Part shown: one piece after another, positions 13,250-19,933 of the stretch | How the letters are laid out: each line of letters begins with the position of its first letter | Position numbering within the stretch: the stretch's first letter is position 1 | From: an uncultured beta proteobacterium | GTDB lineage: Bacteria > Pseudomonadota > Gammaproteobacteria > Burkholderiales > Burkholderiaceae_B | Length of the DNA: 19,933 bases | Direction: 5' to 3' | Assembly: GCA_903929925.1 (NCBI GenBank) | Contig: CAIYWO010000252.1 | Span: forward strand, 1-19,933 | Notes under the pieces: generated by a model | What the model saw: only the letters and a program-made list of their open reading frames with translations | Databases searched by the model: none | What the model was told of the DNA's origin: nothing | Translations under genes and position numbers: made by a program

Positions 13250-16003
13250 CTATTTAAGTTGCCCGTGGCAATGTTTATATTTTTTCCCGCTACCGCAGGG
13301 ACACGCGTCATTGCGCCCCACTTTAGGCAGAATATTTCGTACGGTTCCAGGATGATCTGACGCCTGCGCCGCTGGTTCCTGCGCCTGCTGCTCCGCCTCT
13401 TGATAATCGGTGTGCTGATATTGCACGTTCTGCATCTGCACGGCCTGAGCAGCCTCTTGCTCTGCCTGCTCAATTTCCTCTTGCGTTTGGATTCGCACCG
13501 TCATCAGCAACCGAATCACATCGTCTCGAATACGGTCCAACATGTCCGAGAACAACTCAAAGGCTTCGCGTTTGTACTCCTGCTTTGGATTTTTTTGCGC
13601 ATAACCGCGCAGATGAATACCCTGACGCAAATGATCTAACGCGGACAAGTGCTCACGCCACTGCGTGTCAATGACCTGCAGCATGACCGAGCGCTCAAAA
13701 CCTGCCCATGACTCGGCGCCCACCATGTCGACTTTCTGACGATAGGCGACCCGTGCCGCCTCAAGGACTTGCTCTAGAACGTCCTCATCATTAATACTCT
13801 TCGTGTCTTGAACAATCTGTGCGATCGGCAACGCAATTTGCCAATCAGAGTCAAGCGCCATCTGCAAGGCGTTGATATCCCACTGCTCTTCAACCGAGCC
13901 TGGGGGCACATGCTTTGTCACCAGGTCAGTGAATGTGCCCTCACGCAAGTTATCGATTGTCTCAGCGATTGATTGTGCCTCAAGCACTTGGTTACGCTGC
14001 GCGTAGAGCACCTTGCGCTGATCGTTCGCCACATCGTCATATTCAAGCAATTGCTTCCGGACATCAAAGTTCCGGCCTTCAACTTTGCGTTGCGCCGTCT
14101 CGATTGAGCGTGACACCATACCCGCTTCAATCGGCTCGCCCTCGGGGAGCTTCAGGCGCTCCATGATTGCGCGCACGCGATCACCCGCAAAAATACGCAT
14201 CAGTGGATCTTCAAGGGACAGGTAGAAGCGCGAAGACCCAGGATCACCCTGACGTCCCGCACGACCGCGAAGCTGATTATCAATACGACGCGATTCGTGA
14301 CGTTCAGTACCGATGATGCGTAAGCCACCCGCTTGCTTGACACGGTCATTCAGGGGCTGCCACTCTTGGCGAATCGCATCGATCTGGGCCTGTTTGTCTG
14401 ACTCGGACAACGCCTCGTTCGCGCGCACCGCTTCAATCTGCTTTTCAATACTGCCACCCAACACGATGTCCGTTCCACGTCCGGCCATGTTGGTTGCAAT
14501 TGTGATGTTTCCAGGCTTGCCTGCTTGGGCGACGATCTCAGCCTCACGCGCATGTTGCTTCGCGTTCAGAACTTCATGACGCAAGCCCGATTTGCTCAAC
14601 ATCCCCGACAGCAATTCCGAGTTTTCAATGCTTGTCGTGCCCACCAGCACGGGCTGGCCACGCTCTTGACAATCACGGATATCTGCCTCGATCGCCTTAA
14701 ACTTTTCAAGCGCAGTTTTAAAGATCTGATCATTCTGATCCGCACGCACCATCGGACGATTGGTCGGCACAATCACCGTTTCAAGACTGTAAATCTCTTG
14801 AAATTCGTAGGCTTCTGTGTCCGCTGTTCCGGTCATACCAGACAGCTTTTCGTACATACGGAAAAAATTCTGGAAAGTGATTGAAGCGAGCGTCTGATTC
14901 TCTAACTGAATCTTCGCACCCTCTTTCGCCTCCACCGCCTGATGTAAACCATCAGACCAGCGACGGCCCACCATCAAGCGACCCGTGAACTCGTCAACAA
15001 TGACCACTTCACCTTCCTGCACAACATAGTGTTGATCGCGATGGAATAAGTTATGCGCACGCAGTGACGCCATCAGGTGATGCATCAAACTGATGTTGCG
15101 TGGCTCATACAAGGACTGCCCTTCCGGCAACAAGCCCAGACGCGTTAACACGCCTTCGGCTTGCTCGTGACCGGACTCAGATAAAAACACTTGATGGTTT
15201 TTTTCATCGACCCAGTAATGTCCTTCTGGTTCCGGCTCTTGCGGCTTGGGCTCAGAGGCCATCCGGGTGAGCAAAGGAGGCACAGCGTTCATACGAACGT
15301 ACAGTTCCGTGTGATCCTCTGCCTGGCCAGAAATAATCAGCGGCGTACGTGCCTCATCGATCAGAATCGAGTCAACTTCGTCGACGATTGCGTAGACGAG
15401 GGCACGCTGACGTCGGTCTTCAACACGGTACTCCATGTTGTCACGCAGATAGTCAAAGCCAAATTCGTTGTTGGTGCCGTAGGTGATGTCAGCGCGATAC
15501 GCGGCAATTTTCTCTTCATTAGATTGCTGGGGGACAACGACACCAACGCTCAGGCCGAGGTAGTTGTATAGACGTCCCATCCATTGCGCGTCGCGTCGGG
15601 CCAAATAGTCGTTCACGGTCACGACATGCACACCGCGTCCGGTCAACGCGTTGAGGTAGACCGGCAGCGTTGCCATGAGTGTCTTACCTTCGCCTGTACG
15701 CATCTCTGCAATCTTGCCGGAGTGCAACACCATCCCGCCAATGAGCTGTACATCGAAGTGCCGCATGCCGAACACGCGTACACCTGCCTCTCTAACGACA
15801 GCGAAAGCTTCGGGCAGTATCGAGTCGAGCGTGGCACCCGCCTGAACCCGAGCACGAAAATCATCGGTCTTTGCCTGCAGCTCTGCATCAGACAAAGCCT
15901 GCATCTGAGGTTCGAGCGCATTGATCTGATTGACCTGACGACGCAATTGCTTCAGTAGGCGATCATTTCGTGTACCGAATATTTTTTTAAGCAGAGAAAG
16001 CAT
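13250..16003 (-). CDS. secA: Preprotein translocase ATPase SecA
   Basis: 917-residue motor of the Sec pathway (E. coli 901), driving unfolded preproteins through SecYEG. Visible: amphipathic N-terminus MLSLLKKIFGTRNDRLLKQL, Walker A MRTGEGKT (Lys107), the Q/DYLARRD region, Walker B VDEVDSILIDEARTPLIISG (Asp208-Asp211), the second nucleotide fold with NMAGRGTDI and GTERHESRRIDNQLRGRAGRQGD, the C-terminal linker rich in Glu and Gln, and the zinc finger CPCGSGKKYKHCH (Cys901, Cys903, Cys912, His913) that contacts SecB and lipid. I start at ATG 16003, which matches family N-termini; the 12-codon GTG-started extension overlaps a hairpin and is not conserved. No SecM-type gene is seen: the next gene upstream is the M23 peptidase, 99 bp away. 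ydiK follows directly. Confidence 0.98.
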   Translation of the reverse strand: MLSLLKKIFGTRNDRLLKQLRRQVNQINALEPQMQALSDAELQAKTDDFRARVQAGATLDSILPEAFAVVREAGVRVFGMRHFDVQLIGGMVLHSGKIAEMRTGEGKTLMATLPVYLNALTGRGVHVVTVNDYLARRDAQWMGRLYNYLGLSVGVVVPQQSNEEKIAAYRADITYGTNNEFGFDYLRDNMEYRVEDRRQRALVYAIVDEVDSILIDEARTPLIISGQAEDHTELYVRMNAVPPLLTRMASEPKPQEPEPEGHYWVDEKNHQVFLSESGHEQAEGVLTRLGLLPEGQSLYEPRNISLMHHLMASLRAHNLFHRDQHYVVQEGEVVIVDEFTGRLMVGRRWSDGLHQAVEAKEGAKIQLENQTLASITFQNFFRMYEKLSGMTGTADTEAYEFQEIYSLETVIVPTNRPMVRADQNDQIFKTALEKFKAIEADIRDCQERGQPVLVGTTSIENSELLSGMLSKSGLRHEVLNAKQHAREAEIVAQAGKPGNITIATNMAGRGTDIVLGGSIEKQIEAVRANEALSESDKQAQIDAIRQEWQPLNDRVKQAGGLRIIGTERHESRRIDNQLRGRAGRQGDPGSSRFYLSLEDPLMRIFAGDRVRAIMERLKLPEGEPIEAGMVSRSIETAQRKVEGRNFDVRKQLLEYDDVANDQRKVLYAQRNQVLEAQSIAETIDNLREGTFTDLVTKHVPPGSVEEQWDINALQMALDSDWQIALPIAQIVQDTKSINDEDVLEQVLEAARVAYRQKVDMVGAESWAGFERSVMLQVIDTQWREHLSALDHLRQGIHLRGYAQKNPKQEYKREAFELFSDMLDRIRDDVIRLLMTVRIQTQEEIEQAEQEAAQAVQMQNVQYQHTDYQEAEQQAQEPAAQASDHPGTVRNILPKVGRNDACPCGSGKKYKHCHGQLK

Positions 16004-16022
16004 GCGTATGAGACCTGGGCAA

Positions 16023-16045
16023 GTTTGCGTGACTGCCACGCAAAC
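16023..16045 (-). promoter_or_regulatory. 9-bp hairpin in the secA leader
   Basis: On the minus strand GTTTGCGTG (16045-16037) pairs perfectly with CACGCAAAC (16031-16023) around the loop GCAGT. It ends 19 bases before the secA ATG and is not followed by a T-run, so it is not an intrinsic terminator. An extended -10-like TGCTAATAT (16066-16058) would start transcription near 16051, which would put this hairpin almost at the 5' end of the secA mRNA. Confidence 0.55.
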
Positions 16046-16057
16046 GTAACTAAGAAA

Positions 16058-16066
16058 ATATTAGCA
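16058..16066 (-). promoter_or_regulatory. Possible extended -10 element of secA
   Basis: TGCTAATAT on the minus strand has the TGn motif before a -10-like hexamer (TAATAT). No acceptable -35 box is found 16-18 bases upstream, so this would be an extended -10 promoter. It lies in the 98-bp gap between the M23 gene and secA. Weak call. Confidence 0.3.
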
Positions 16067-16101
16067 AAACGCCTAAAAACAGTGGCGACAAGTGGATCAG
16101 T

Positions 16102-17109
16102 TTAACGCAGGCGTGGTCGCCATGTAACGCCAGAAGATCCTACCGACACAGGCTGGGTGGCAGCCTGCTCTGTGGCCATCGGTTGCCCCGCCAAAAATAC
16201 GCGCGGATCTAGCGGTCGGTCGTCTTGCCTAACCTCGAAGTGGAGGTGTGGGCCCGTCGATAAACCGGTTGAACCCACTCGCGCGATTAACTGTCCGCGC
16301 GTCACCAGTTGCCCTTCCTTCACAAGAATAACTTTGGCATGCGCGTAACGTGTGATCAGGCCTTCACCGTGATCGATCTCAAGCATATTGCCAAAGCCAC
16401 GATGCTGAGTCACCGTACGCACAACCCCACCAGACGCAGCGCGTATGGGAGTACCTTCCGGTGCACTAAAGTCCAGTCCCTCGTGCATGCTCATCTGGCC
16501 ATTAAACGGGTTACGTCGCCAGCCATACGATGAGCTTAAGTACGGATAGGATTCAATCGGCATTGCTGTTGGTAGTCGGGCAACACTGGCCGCCCGCTCA
16601 GTGACAGCAAGGTCTAGCATTGAAAAGAAGTCACTTTGACGCGTCACGCGCGCCTGCACAGCATTGATCTGACTTTCAAGCTCAGAAAGTGGGCGCACAT
16701 GCGGCCCGGCCGGCAAAGGTACCCACAGATCGTCCAATACAACAGCGGCCTCGGGTGCATCGGACGCGACCCCCAGGTCTCCGTCAGGCAAGCCGGCCAC
16801 CTTCGCGACGCGTTGGCCCAGCCCATCGAGACGTTTGATGGTGGCCTGCAACTCACCCACCTTGGTTGCCAGTAGCTGCACCGTCTGGCTATCTGCCGAG
16901 CCTTGCGCAGTGGGGCTCGGCGCCATGGTCGCAACCACCAAAGCGGACGGCTGACTCTCGGGCTGTAGCTTCCAAACAATACGCTGCAAACCCGCGCCTG
17001 CGATCAATGCGGCGACGAGTAAGAGCCCGACCAGCACCACCAATCGGCTAACACTTAGCGTAATTGGTGCATACTGATCTTGTCGCGAAGGCATAATTAT
17101 TAACTTCAT
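16102..17109 (-). CDS. M23 family metallopeptidase (LytM domain), membrane-anchored
   Basis: 335 residues with a short cytoplasmic start, one transmembrane helix (about 20-42, VSRLVVLVGLLLVAALIAGAG), a periplasmic helical region (about 77-165, probably coiled coil) and a LytM/M23 domain (about 185-310). The zinc and catalytic residues are all there: His209 and Asp213 in HEGLD, His257 in RYAHA, and His288-Leu-His290 in GPHLHFEV. It should therefore be an active peptidoglycan endopeptidase of the cell envelope rather than an EnvC/NlpD-type inactive activator; that is inference from the residues. The ATG is preceded by AAGGAAG (17119-17113). It diverges from dciA, with only 15 bp between the two start codons. 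Position next to secA, lpxC and ftsZ is common in Burkholderiales. Confidence 0.92.
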   Translation of the reverse strand: MKLIIMPSRQDQYAPITLSVSRLVVLVGLLLVAALIAGAGLQRIVWKLQPESQPSALVVATMAPSPTAQGSADSQTVQLLATKVGELQATIKRLDGLGQRVAKVAGLPDGDLGVASDAPEAAVVLDDLWVPLPAGPHVRPLSELESQINAVQARVTRQSDFFSMLDLAVTERAASVARLPTAMPIESYPYLSSSYGWRRNPFNGQMSMHEGLDFSAPEGTPIRAASGGVVRTVTQHRGFGNMLEIDHGEGLITRYAHAKVILVKEGQLVTRGQLIARVGSTGLSTGPHLHFEVRQDDRPLDPRVFLAGQPMATEQAATQPVSVGSSGVTWRPRLR

Positions 17110-17124
17110 TTACTTCCTTTACCT

Positions 17125-17676
17125 ATGGCAAGCCCACCACCTCGCAGGACGCGCTCTACGTCCCCCTCAGGCAGCGCCCACTTGATCGGCTGGCTAGGCC
17201 ATGACTCGCAAGCAGCGAGCGTTTTAGCGACCGCACAATTGCACTTAAAAGTCCGGGCAGCGATTGGTGAAGCGATTCCACCCGCAATGCGAGGCGCCTT
17301 TGAGGTGATCAGACTCGAGGCGCACGCCCTGACACTTATGGTTTCGAGTGCAGCCTTCGCTGCAAAGTTCCGTCAAATTGCACCGAGAGTAACCACTCAC
17401 TTGCAATCGTCTGGCTGGAATGTCAATGAAATCAAGCTACGTGTTCAAGGTGGGCTTGGCCTACCCGATACAAAAAAACCGGAAAAAGAAGCGCGGGCCT
17501 TAGACCAACAAGACCTGCAAGCGTTTGAAGAATTGAATAAGAATCTGAGGCCAGGTCCACTCGCTGATGCGGTGGCCCGGCTACTCGCCCATCACCAACC
17601 CGATCAACAAGCGATCAAGCCAGCTTCCATTCCTGCCGAAACGCCGCAGGCGCCTCTGACACGGAAGAGTAAGTAA
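17125..17676 (+). CDS. dciA: DciA-like replicative helicase loader (DUF721)
   Basis: 183-residue protein of the DUF721 family. DciA interacts with DnaB and is thought to help load it at replication origins in bacteria lacking DnaC. The recognisable portion is IGWLGHDSQAASVLATAQLHL (about 21-41) followed by the KH-like core with LEAHALTLMVSSAAFAAKFRQIAPRVTTHL and GWNVNEIKLRVQ (to about 110); the remaining 70 residues are low-complexity and presumably disordered, as in other DciA tails. No Shine-Dalgarno precedes the ATG; the bases there are the complement of the ribosome binding site of the divergent M23 gene. The last 62 bp lie antisense to the end of lpxC. The gene is the only plus-strand one among secA, M23, lpxC and ftsZ. 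The identification rests on a divergent family, so slightly less certain than its neighbours. Confidence 0.8.
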   Translation: MASPPPRRTRSTSPSGSAHLIGWLGHDSQAASVLATAQLHLKVRAAIGEAIPPAMRGAFEVIRLEAHALTLMVSSAAFAAKFRQIAPRVTTHLQSSGWNVNEIKLRVQGGLGLPDTKKPEKEARALDQQDLQAFEELNKNLRPGPLADAVARLLAHHQPDQQAIKPASIPAETPQAPLTRKSK

Positions 17677-18538
17677 CCAACTCCCAGGCATCTTGCTGGG
17701 CCAGCAGTGCACGCACAAGTTGGTTGTTAATTGCATGGCCCGATTTGCATGCGACATATCGAGCAACAAGAGGTTTGCCGATCAAATACAGATCGCCAAC
17801 CGCATCCAAAATTTTGTGCTTAACGAACTCATCGTCGTAACGAAGGCCATCCGCATTTAGCACGCGGTACTCGTCCATCACGATGGCATTATCGAGGCTG
17901 CCGCCACGGGCCAAGCCTGCGGACCGTAACGCTTCAACCTCATTCACAAAGCCAAAGGTGCGCGCACGGGCAATTTCTTTGACATACGAGTGCGTCGCGA
18001 AATCAATCTCAGCAAAACTGGCAGTCGAATCAATGGCTGGGTGATGAAAATCAATTGAAAAAGCGAGCGAAAAACCTTCATGGGGTTCTAGGCGAGCCCA
18101 CTTGGCCTGATCGCCCTCACCTTCACGGATTTCAATTGGCTTCAGGACACGCAGAAACTGCTTTGGTGCAGCCTGCTCTTCAATGCCTGCAGAGCGCAAT
18201 AAGTACACAAAGGTTGCTGCACTGCCGTCCATGATGGGCACTTCTTCGGCGGTCAGGTCAACATGCAGGTTATCAATGCCCAAACCAGCCAACGCGGACA
18301 TCAGATGCTCGACCGTTGAAACACGAGCAGCACCTTGGCCAAGGACTGAAGCCATGCGAGTGTCCTTGACCATACCCGCCTGTGCTGGCAAGTCAACGAC
18401 CTCAGGCAAGTCGATTCGGTGAAACACAATACCCGTGTCAGGAGCTGCGGGTCGCAGGGTCAATTCGACCCGTCGACCAGAATGCAGGCCGACTCCGGTG
18501 GTTTTTACGAGCTGTTTGATCGTGCGCTGGCGAAACAT
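17615..18538 (-). CDS. lpxC: UDP-3-O-acyl-N-acetylglucosamine deacetylase
   Basis: 307 residues (E. coli 305). Zinc-dependent deacetylase catalysing the committed step of lipid A synthesis in the cytoplasm. The zinc ligands are His78 in STVEHLMSAL, and His241 and Asp245 in DEFVKHKILDAVGDL; the catalytic Glu77 and His268 in CKSGHAINNQ are present. The N-terminus MFRQRTIKQLVKTTGVGLHSG is the usual one. It is separated from ftsZ upstream by 180 bp containing a strong terminator, so it probably has its own promoter; a -10-like TACAAT (18576-18571) lies about 33 bp before the ATG without a clear -35. The C-terminal codons overlap the end of dciA on the other strand. Confidence 0.98.
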   Translation of the reverse strand: MFRQRTIKQLVKTTGVGLHSGRRVELTLRPAAPDTGIVFHRIDLPEVVDLPAQAGMVKDTRMASVLGQGAARVSTVEHLMSALAGLGIDNLHVDLTAEEVPIMDGSAATFVYLLRSAGIEEQAAPKQFLRVLKPIEIREGEGDQAKWARLEPHEGFSLAFSIDFHHPAIDSTASFAEIDFATHSYVKEIARARTFGFVNEVEALRSAGLARGGSLDNAIVMDEYRVLNADGLRYDDEFVKHKILDAVGDLYLIGKPLVARYVACKSGHAINNQLVRALLAQQDAWELVTYSSVSEAPAAFRQEWKLA

Positions 18539-18570
18539 ATAGGCAGGCTAATCTCTTGAAAACTTAGCGA

Positions 18571-18576
18571 ATTGTA
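18571..18576 (-). promoter_or_regulatory. Possible -10 box for lpxC
   Basis: TACAAT on the minus strand matches the -10 consensus at five of six bases and would give a leader of about 25 bases to the lpxC ATG. No convincing -35 hexamer sits 16-18 bases upstream, so this is tentative. The surrounding 90 bp are AT-rich and lie just after the ftsZ terminator. Confidence 0.35.
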
Positions 18577-18639
18577 CTTTTATTTTGCAAACACTGCACT
18601 GCACAATAGGCAAAAATAACCCAAAATTGCAAGCGAAAC

Positions 18640-18670
18640 CACGCACGGGTCTGGGGAGAACCCGTGCGTG
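18640..18670 (-). terminator. Terminator hairpin after ftsZ
   Basis: On the minus strand CACGCACGGGT (18670-18660) pairs perfectly with ACCCGTGCGTG (18650-18640), an 11-bp GC-rich stem with a nine-base loop TCTCCCCAG. It begins 48 bp after the ftsZ stop. The following sequence starts GGTTTCG, so the T-run is short; further T-rich stretches (ATTTT, TTATTTTT) follow about 15 to 30 bases on. Most likely it ends the division gene cluster transcript, perhaps incompletely. Confidence 0.7.
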
Positions 18671-18718
18671 ACGCCAGCACCCAGACTGGGCACTAGCTAA
18701 GGGAGCAATCGACGCGGC

Positions 18719-19885
18719 TTAGTCGGCTTGGCGGCGCAGGAAAGCTGGGATGTCGTAATGCTCCATTCCGGCTGTTTCCAAGGCACGAACCTGAGCCGAA
18801 GCTTGGCTACGCGGATTACGTAATACTGACGGAACAGCGAAGTCCTGCTGCTGACCACCAACCGGCATATTGTCGGTACCAGTACGTTGGATTTCAAAGG
18901 TGTCCACATCCGATACGATGTGCGGACGACTTTGTCCACGACCCAAACCAGTTGCGACGACCGTCACACGCAAGTTGTCTCCCATTGAATCGTCATAGGC
19001 CGTACCAAAAATGACTGTCGCCTCTGGTGAAGCAAAGCCACTGATGTGGTCCATGATCGCGCGGGTTTCTTTCATCTTGAGCGAAGAGCTTGCAGTAATG
19101 TTCACCAACACACCACGTGCGCCGTTCAAGTCGACACCTTCGAGTAACGGACACGCGACGGCTTGCTCTGCAGCAAGTTTTGCGCGGTCTGGTCCAGAGG
19201 CAACGGCAGTACCCAACATCGCCTGGCCCTGCTCGCCCATAATCGTCTTCACGTCTTCAAAGTCGACGTTCACGTTACCTTCAACGTTGATGATCTCAGC
19301 GATGCCAGCGCAAGCATTGTGCAATACATCGTCAGCTGCCTTGAAACAATCTGACTGCGTTGCATCCTCGTCCATCAAGTCATAGAGGTTCTCATTGAGG
19401 ACCACGATCAACGAGTGAACATATTTGGACAACTCAGAAATGCCCTCTTCGGACATCTTCATCCGCTTATGGCCTTCAAAAGAAAAAGGCTTGGTAACCA
19501 CACCAACAGTCAGAATGCCCAGTTCTTTAGCAACCTCAGCAACTACGGGGCCCGCACCGGTTCCTGTACCACCACCCATCCCGGCCGTAATAAAGACCAT
19601 ATTGGCGCCGCTTAACGCTGAGCGAATTTCTTCGCGAGCGAGTTCGGCTGCAGCACGACCTTGGTCCGGCTTGGCACCTGCACCCAACCCACTGCGACCT
19701 AAACGAATTTGCACAGGCGCATTTGTTGCAGCCAACGCTTGCGCGTCAGTGTTGCAGCAAATGAAATCTACGCCCTGTACACCGGACTTAATCATATGGG
19801 CCACGGCGTTGCCGCCTGCACCACCGACACCGACCACCTTGATGACCGTGCCTTTATTTGCGTTATCTAACATTTCAAACATCAT
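18719..19885 (-). CDS. ftsZ: Cell division protein FtsZ
   Basis: 388-residue tubulin homologue that polymerises at midcell as the Z ring. Visible: GTVIKVVGVGGAGGNAV (12-28), the GTP-binding tubulin signature GGGTGTG (104-110), the T7 synergy loop VNVDFEDVKTIM, and the C-terminal peptide YDIPAFLRRQAD (377-388) that binds FtsA, ZipA and other partners. The C-terminal linker is of ordinary length. The start is ATG 19885 (followed directly by a second ATG) because GAGGGAG sits six bases upstream; a TTG-started extension to 19900 would consume this ribosome binding site. The gene that should lie upstream (ftsA in most relatives) is outside the window. A terminator follows before lpxC. Confidence 0.98.
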   Translation of the reverse strand: MMFEMLDNANKGTVIKVVGVGGAGGNAVAHMIKSGVQGVDFICCNTDAQALAATNAPVQIRLGRSGLGAGAKPDQGRAAAELAREEIRSALSGANMVFITAGMGGGTGTGAGPVVAEVAKELGILTVGVVTKPFSFEGHKRMKMSEEGISELSKYVHSLIVVLNENLYDLMDEDATQSDCFKAADDVLHNACAGIAEIINVEGNVNVDFEDVKTIMGEQGQAMLGTAVASGPDRAKLAAEQAVACPLLEGVDLNGARGVLVNITASSSLKMKETRAIMDHISGFASPEATVIFGTAYDDSMGDNLRVTVVATGLGRGQSRPHIVSDVDTFEIQRTGTDNMPVGGQQQDFAVPSVLRNPRSQASAQVRALETAGMEHYDIPAFLRRQAD

Positions 19886-19891
19886 GATTGA

Positions 19892-19898
19892 CTCCCTC
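19892..19898 (-). promoter_or_regulatory. Ribosome binding site of ftsZ
   Basis: GAGGGAG on the minus strand lies six bases before the first of two tandem ATG codons (19885). It is one of the few strong Shine-Dalgarno sequences in the window and decides the ftsZ start. The remaining bases to the window end hold no gene I can recognise. Confidence 0.8.
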
Positions 19899-19933
19899 AA
19901 GTCTAAATAAGTAAACGTTTCTAAGTCCCCAAC

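Noticed and set aside
16004..16039. GTG-started 12-residue extension of SecA
   Set aside because: It runs through the hairpin and is not like SecA N-termini, which begin at MLSLLKKIFG-type sequence.
19886..19900. TTG start for FtsZ
   Set aside because: The added codons contain the Shine-Dalgarno GAGGGAG itself.
1..19933. CRISPR array, insertion sequence, prophage or integrated element next to tRNA-Lys
   Set aside because: No regular repeats, transposase or integrase frames are present, and I see no second copy of the tRNA 3' end within the window.

Overview
The window looks like a chromosomal segment of a betaproteobacterium, probably Burkholderiales and plausibly near Alcaligenaceae. The reasons are the block ftsZ, lpxC, DUF721/dciA, M23 peptidase, secA, the sequence character of FtsZ, SecA and LpxC, a moderate GC content, and many starts with weak Shine-Dalgarno sequences. 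The genus call is inference. I see no insertion sequence, prophage, CRISPR array or rRNA gene.

Layout. At the left edge a tRNA-Lys(UUU) gene lies on the minus strand with its own near-consensus promoter, whose -35 box contains the stop codon of the neighbouring amidase, and with an intrinsic terminator. Positions 181-7085 hold four minus-strand genes in the transcription order fadD, an MnmC-like protein, a GH31-like protein and an amidase. fadD and the MnmC-like gene overlap by ATGA, and the GH31-like and amidase genes abut. Two of these proteins have lost residues expected for catalysis: the MnmC-like protein keeps its FAD oxidase half but its methyltransferase half has lost the SAM-binding motifs, and the GH31-like protein keeps the fold but lacks the usual acid/base Asp motif.

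Positions 7170-10984 carry three plus-strand genes: an M20 amidohydrolase (hippurate-hydrolase type), a YeiH-family putative sulfate exporter and the magnesium transporter mgtE. A thiol (cysteine) dioxygenase gene (minus) and a DecR-like Lrp/AsnC regulator (plus) follow, diverging from a very AT-rich 105-bp region. That region contains a 15-bp palindrome fitting the E. coli Lrp consensus at every position, with a second palindrome beside it. The 5' end of the dioxygenase gene also contains a long hairpin followed by a T-rich run, and an out-of-frame 34-codon ORF with a better-placed ribosome binding site. Together with the YeiH exporter this suggests a small cysteine-sulfur disposal module, and it is the part of the window I would look at first for undescribed regulation.

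Positions 12189-19885 are core envelope and division genes: ydiK (AI-2E family) directly behind secA, an M23/LytM peptidase, dciA (the only plus-strand gene here), lpxC and ftsZ. Gene ends are very compact: dciA and lpxC overlap tail to tail by 62 bp, the M23 gene and dciA start 15 bp apart head to head, and two other convergent pairs are separated by 2 and 11 bp. A strong hairpin terminator follows ftsZ, and a perfect 9-bp hairpin lies just upstream of secA.
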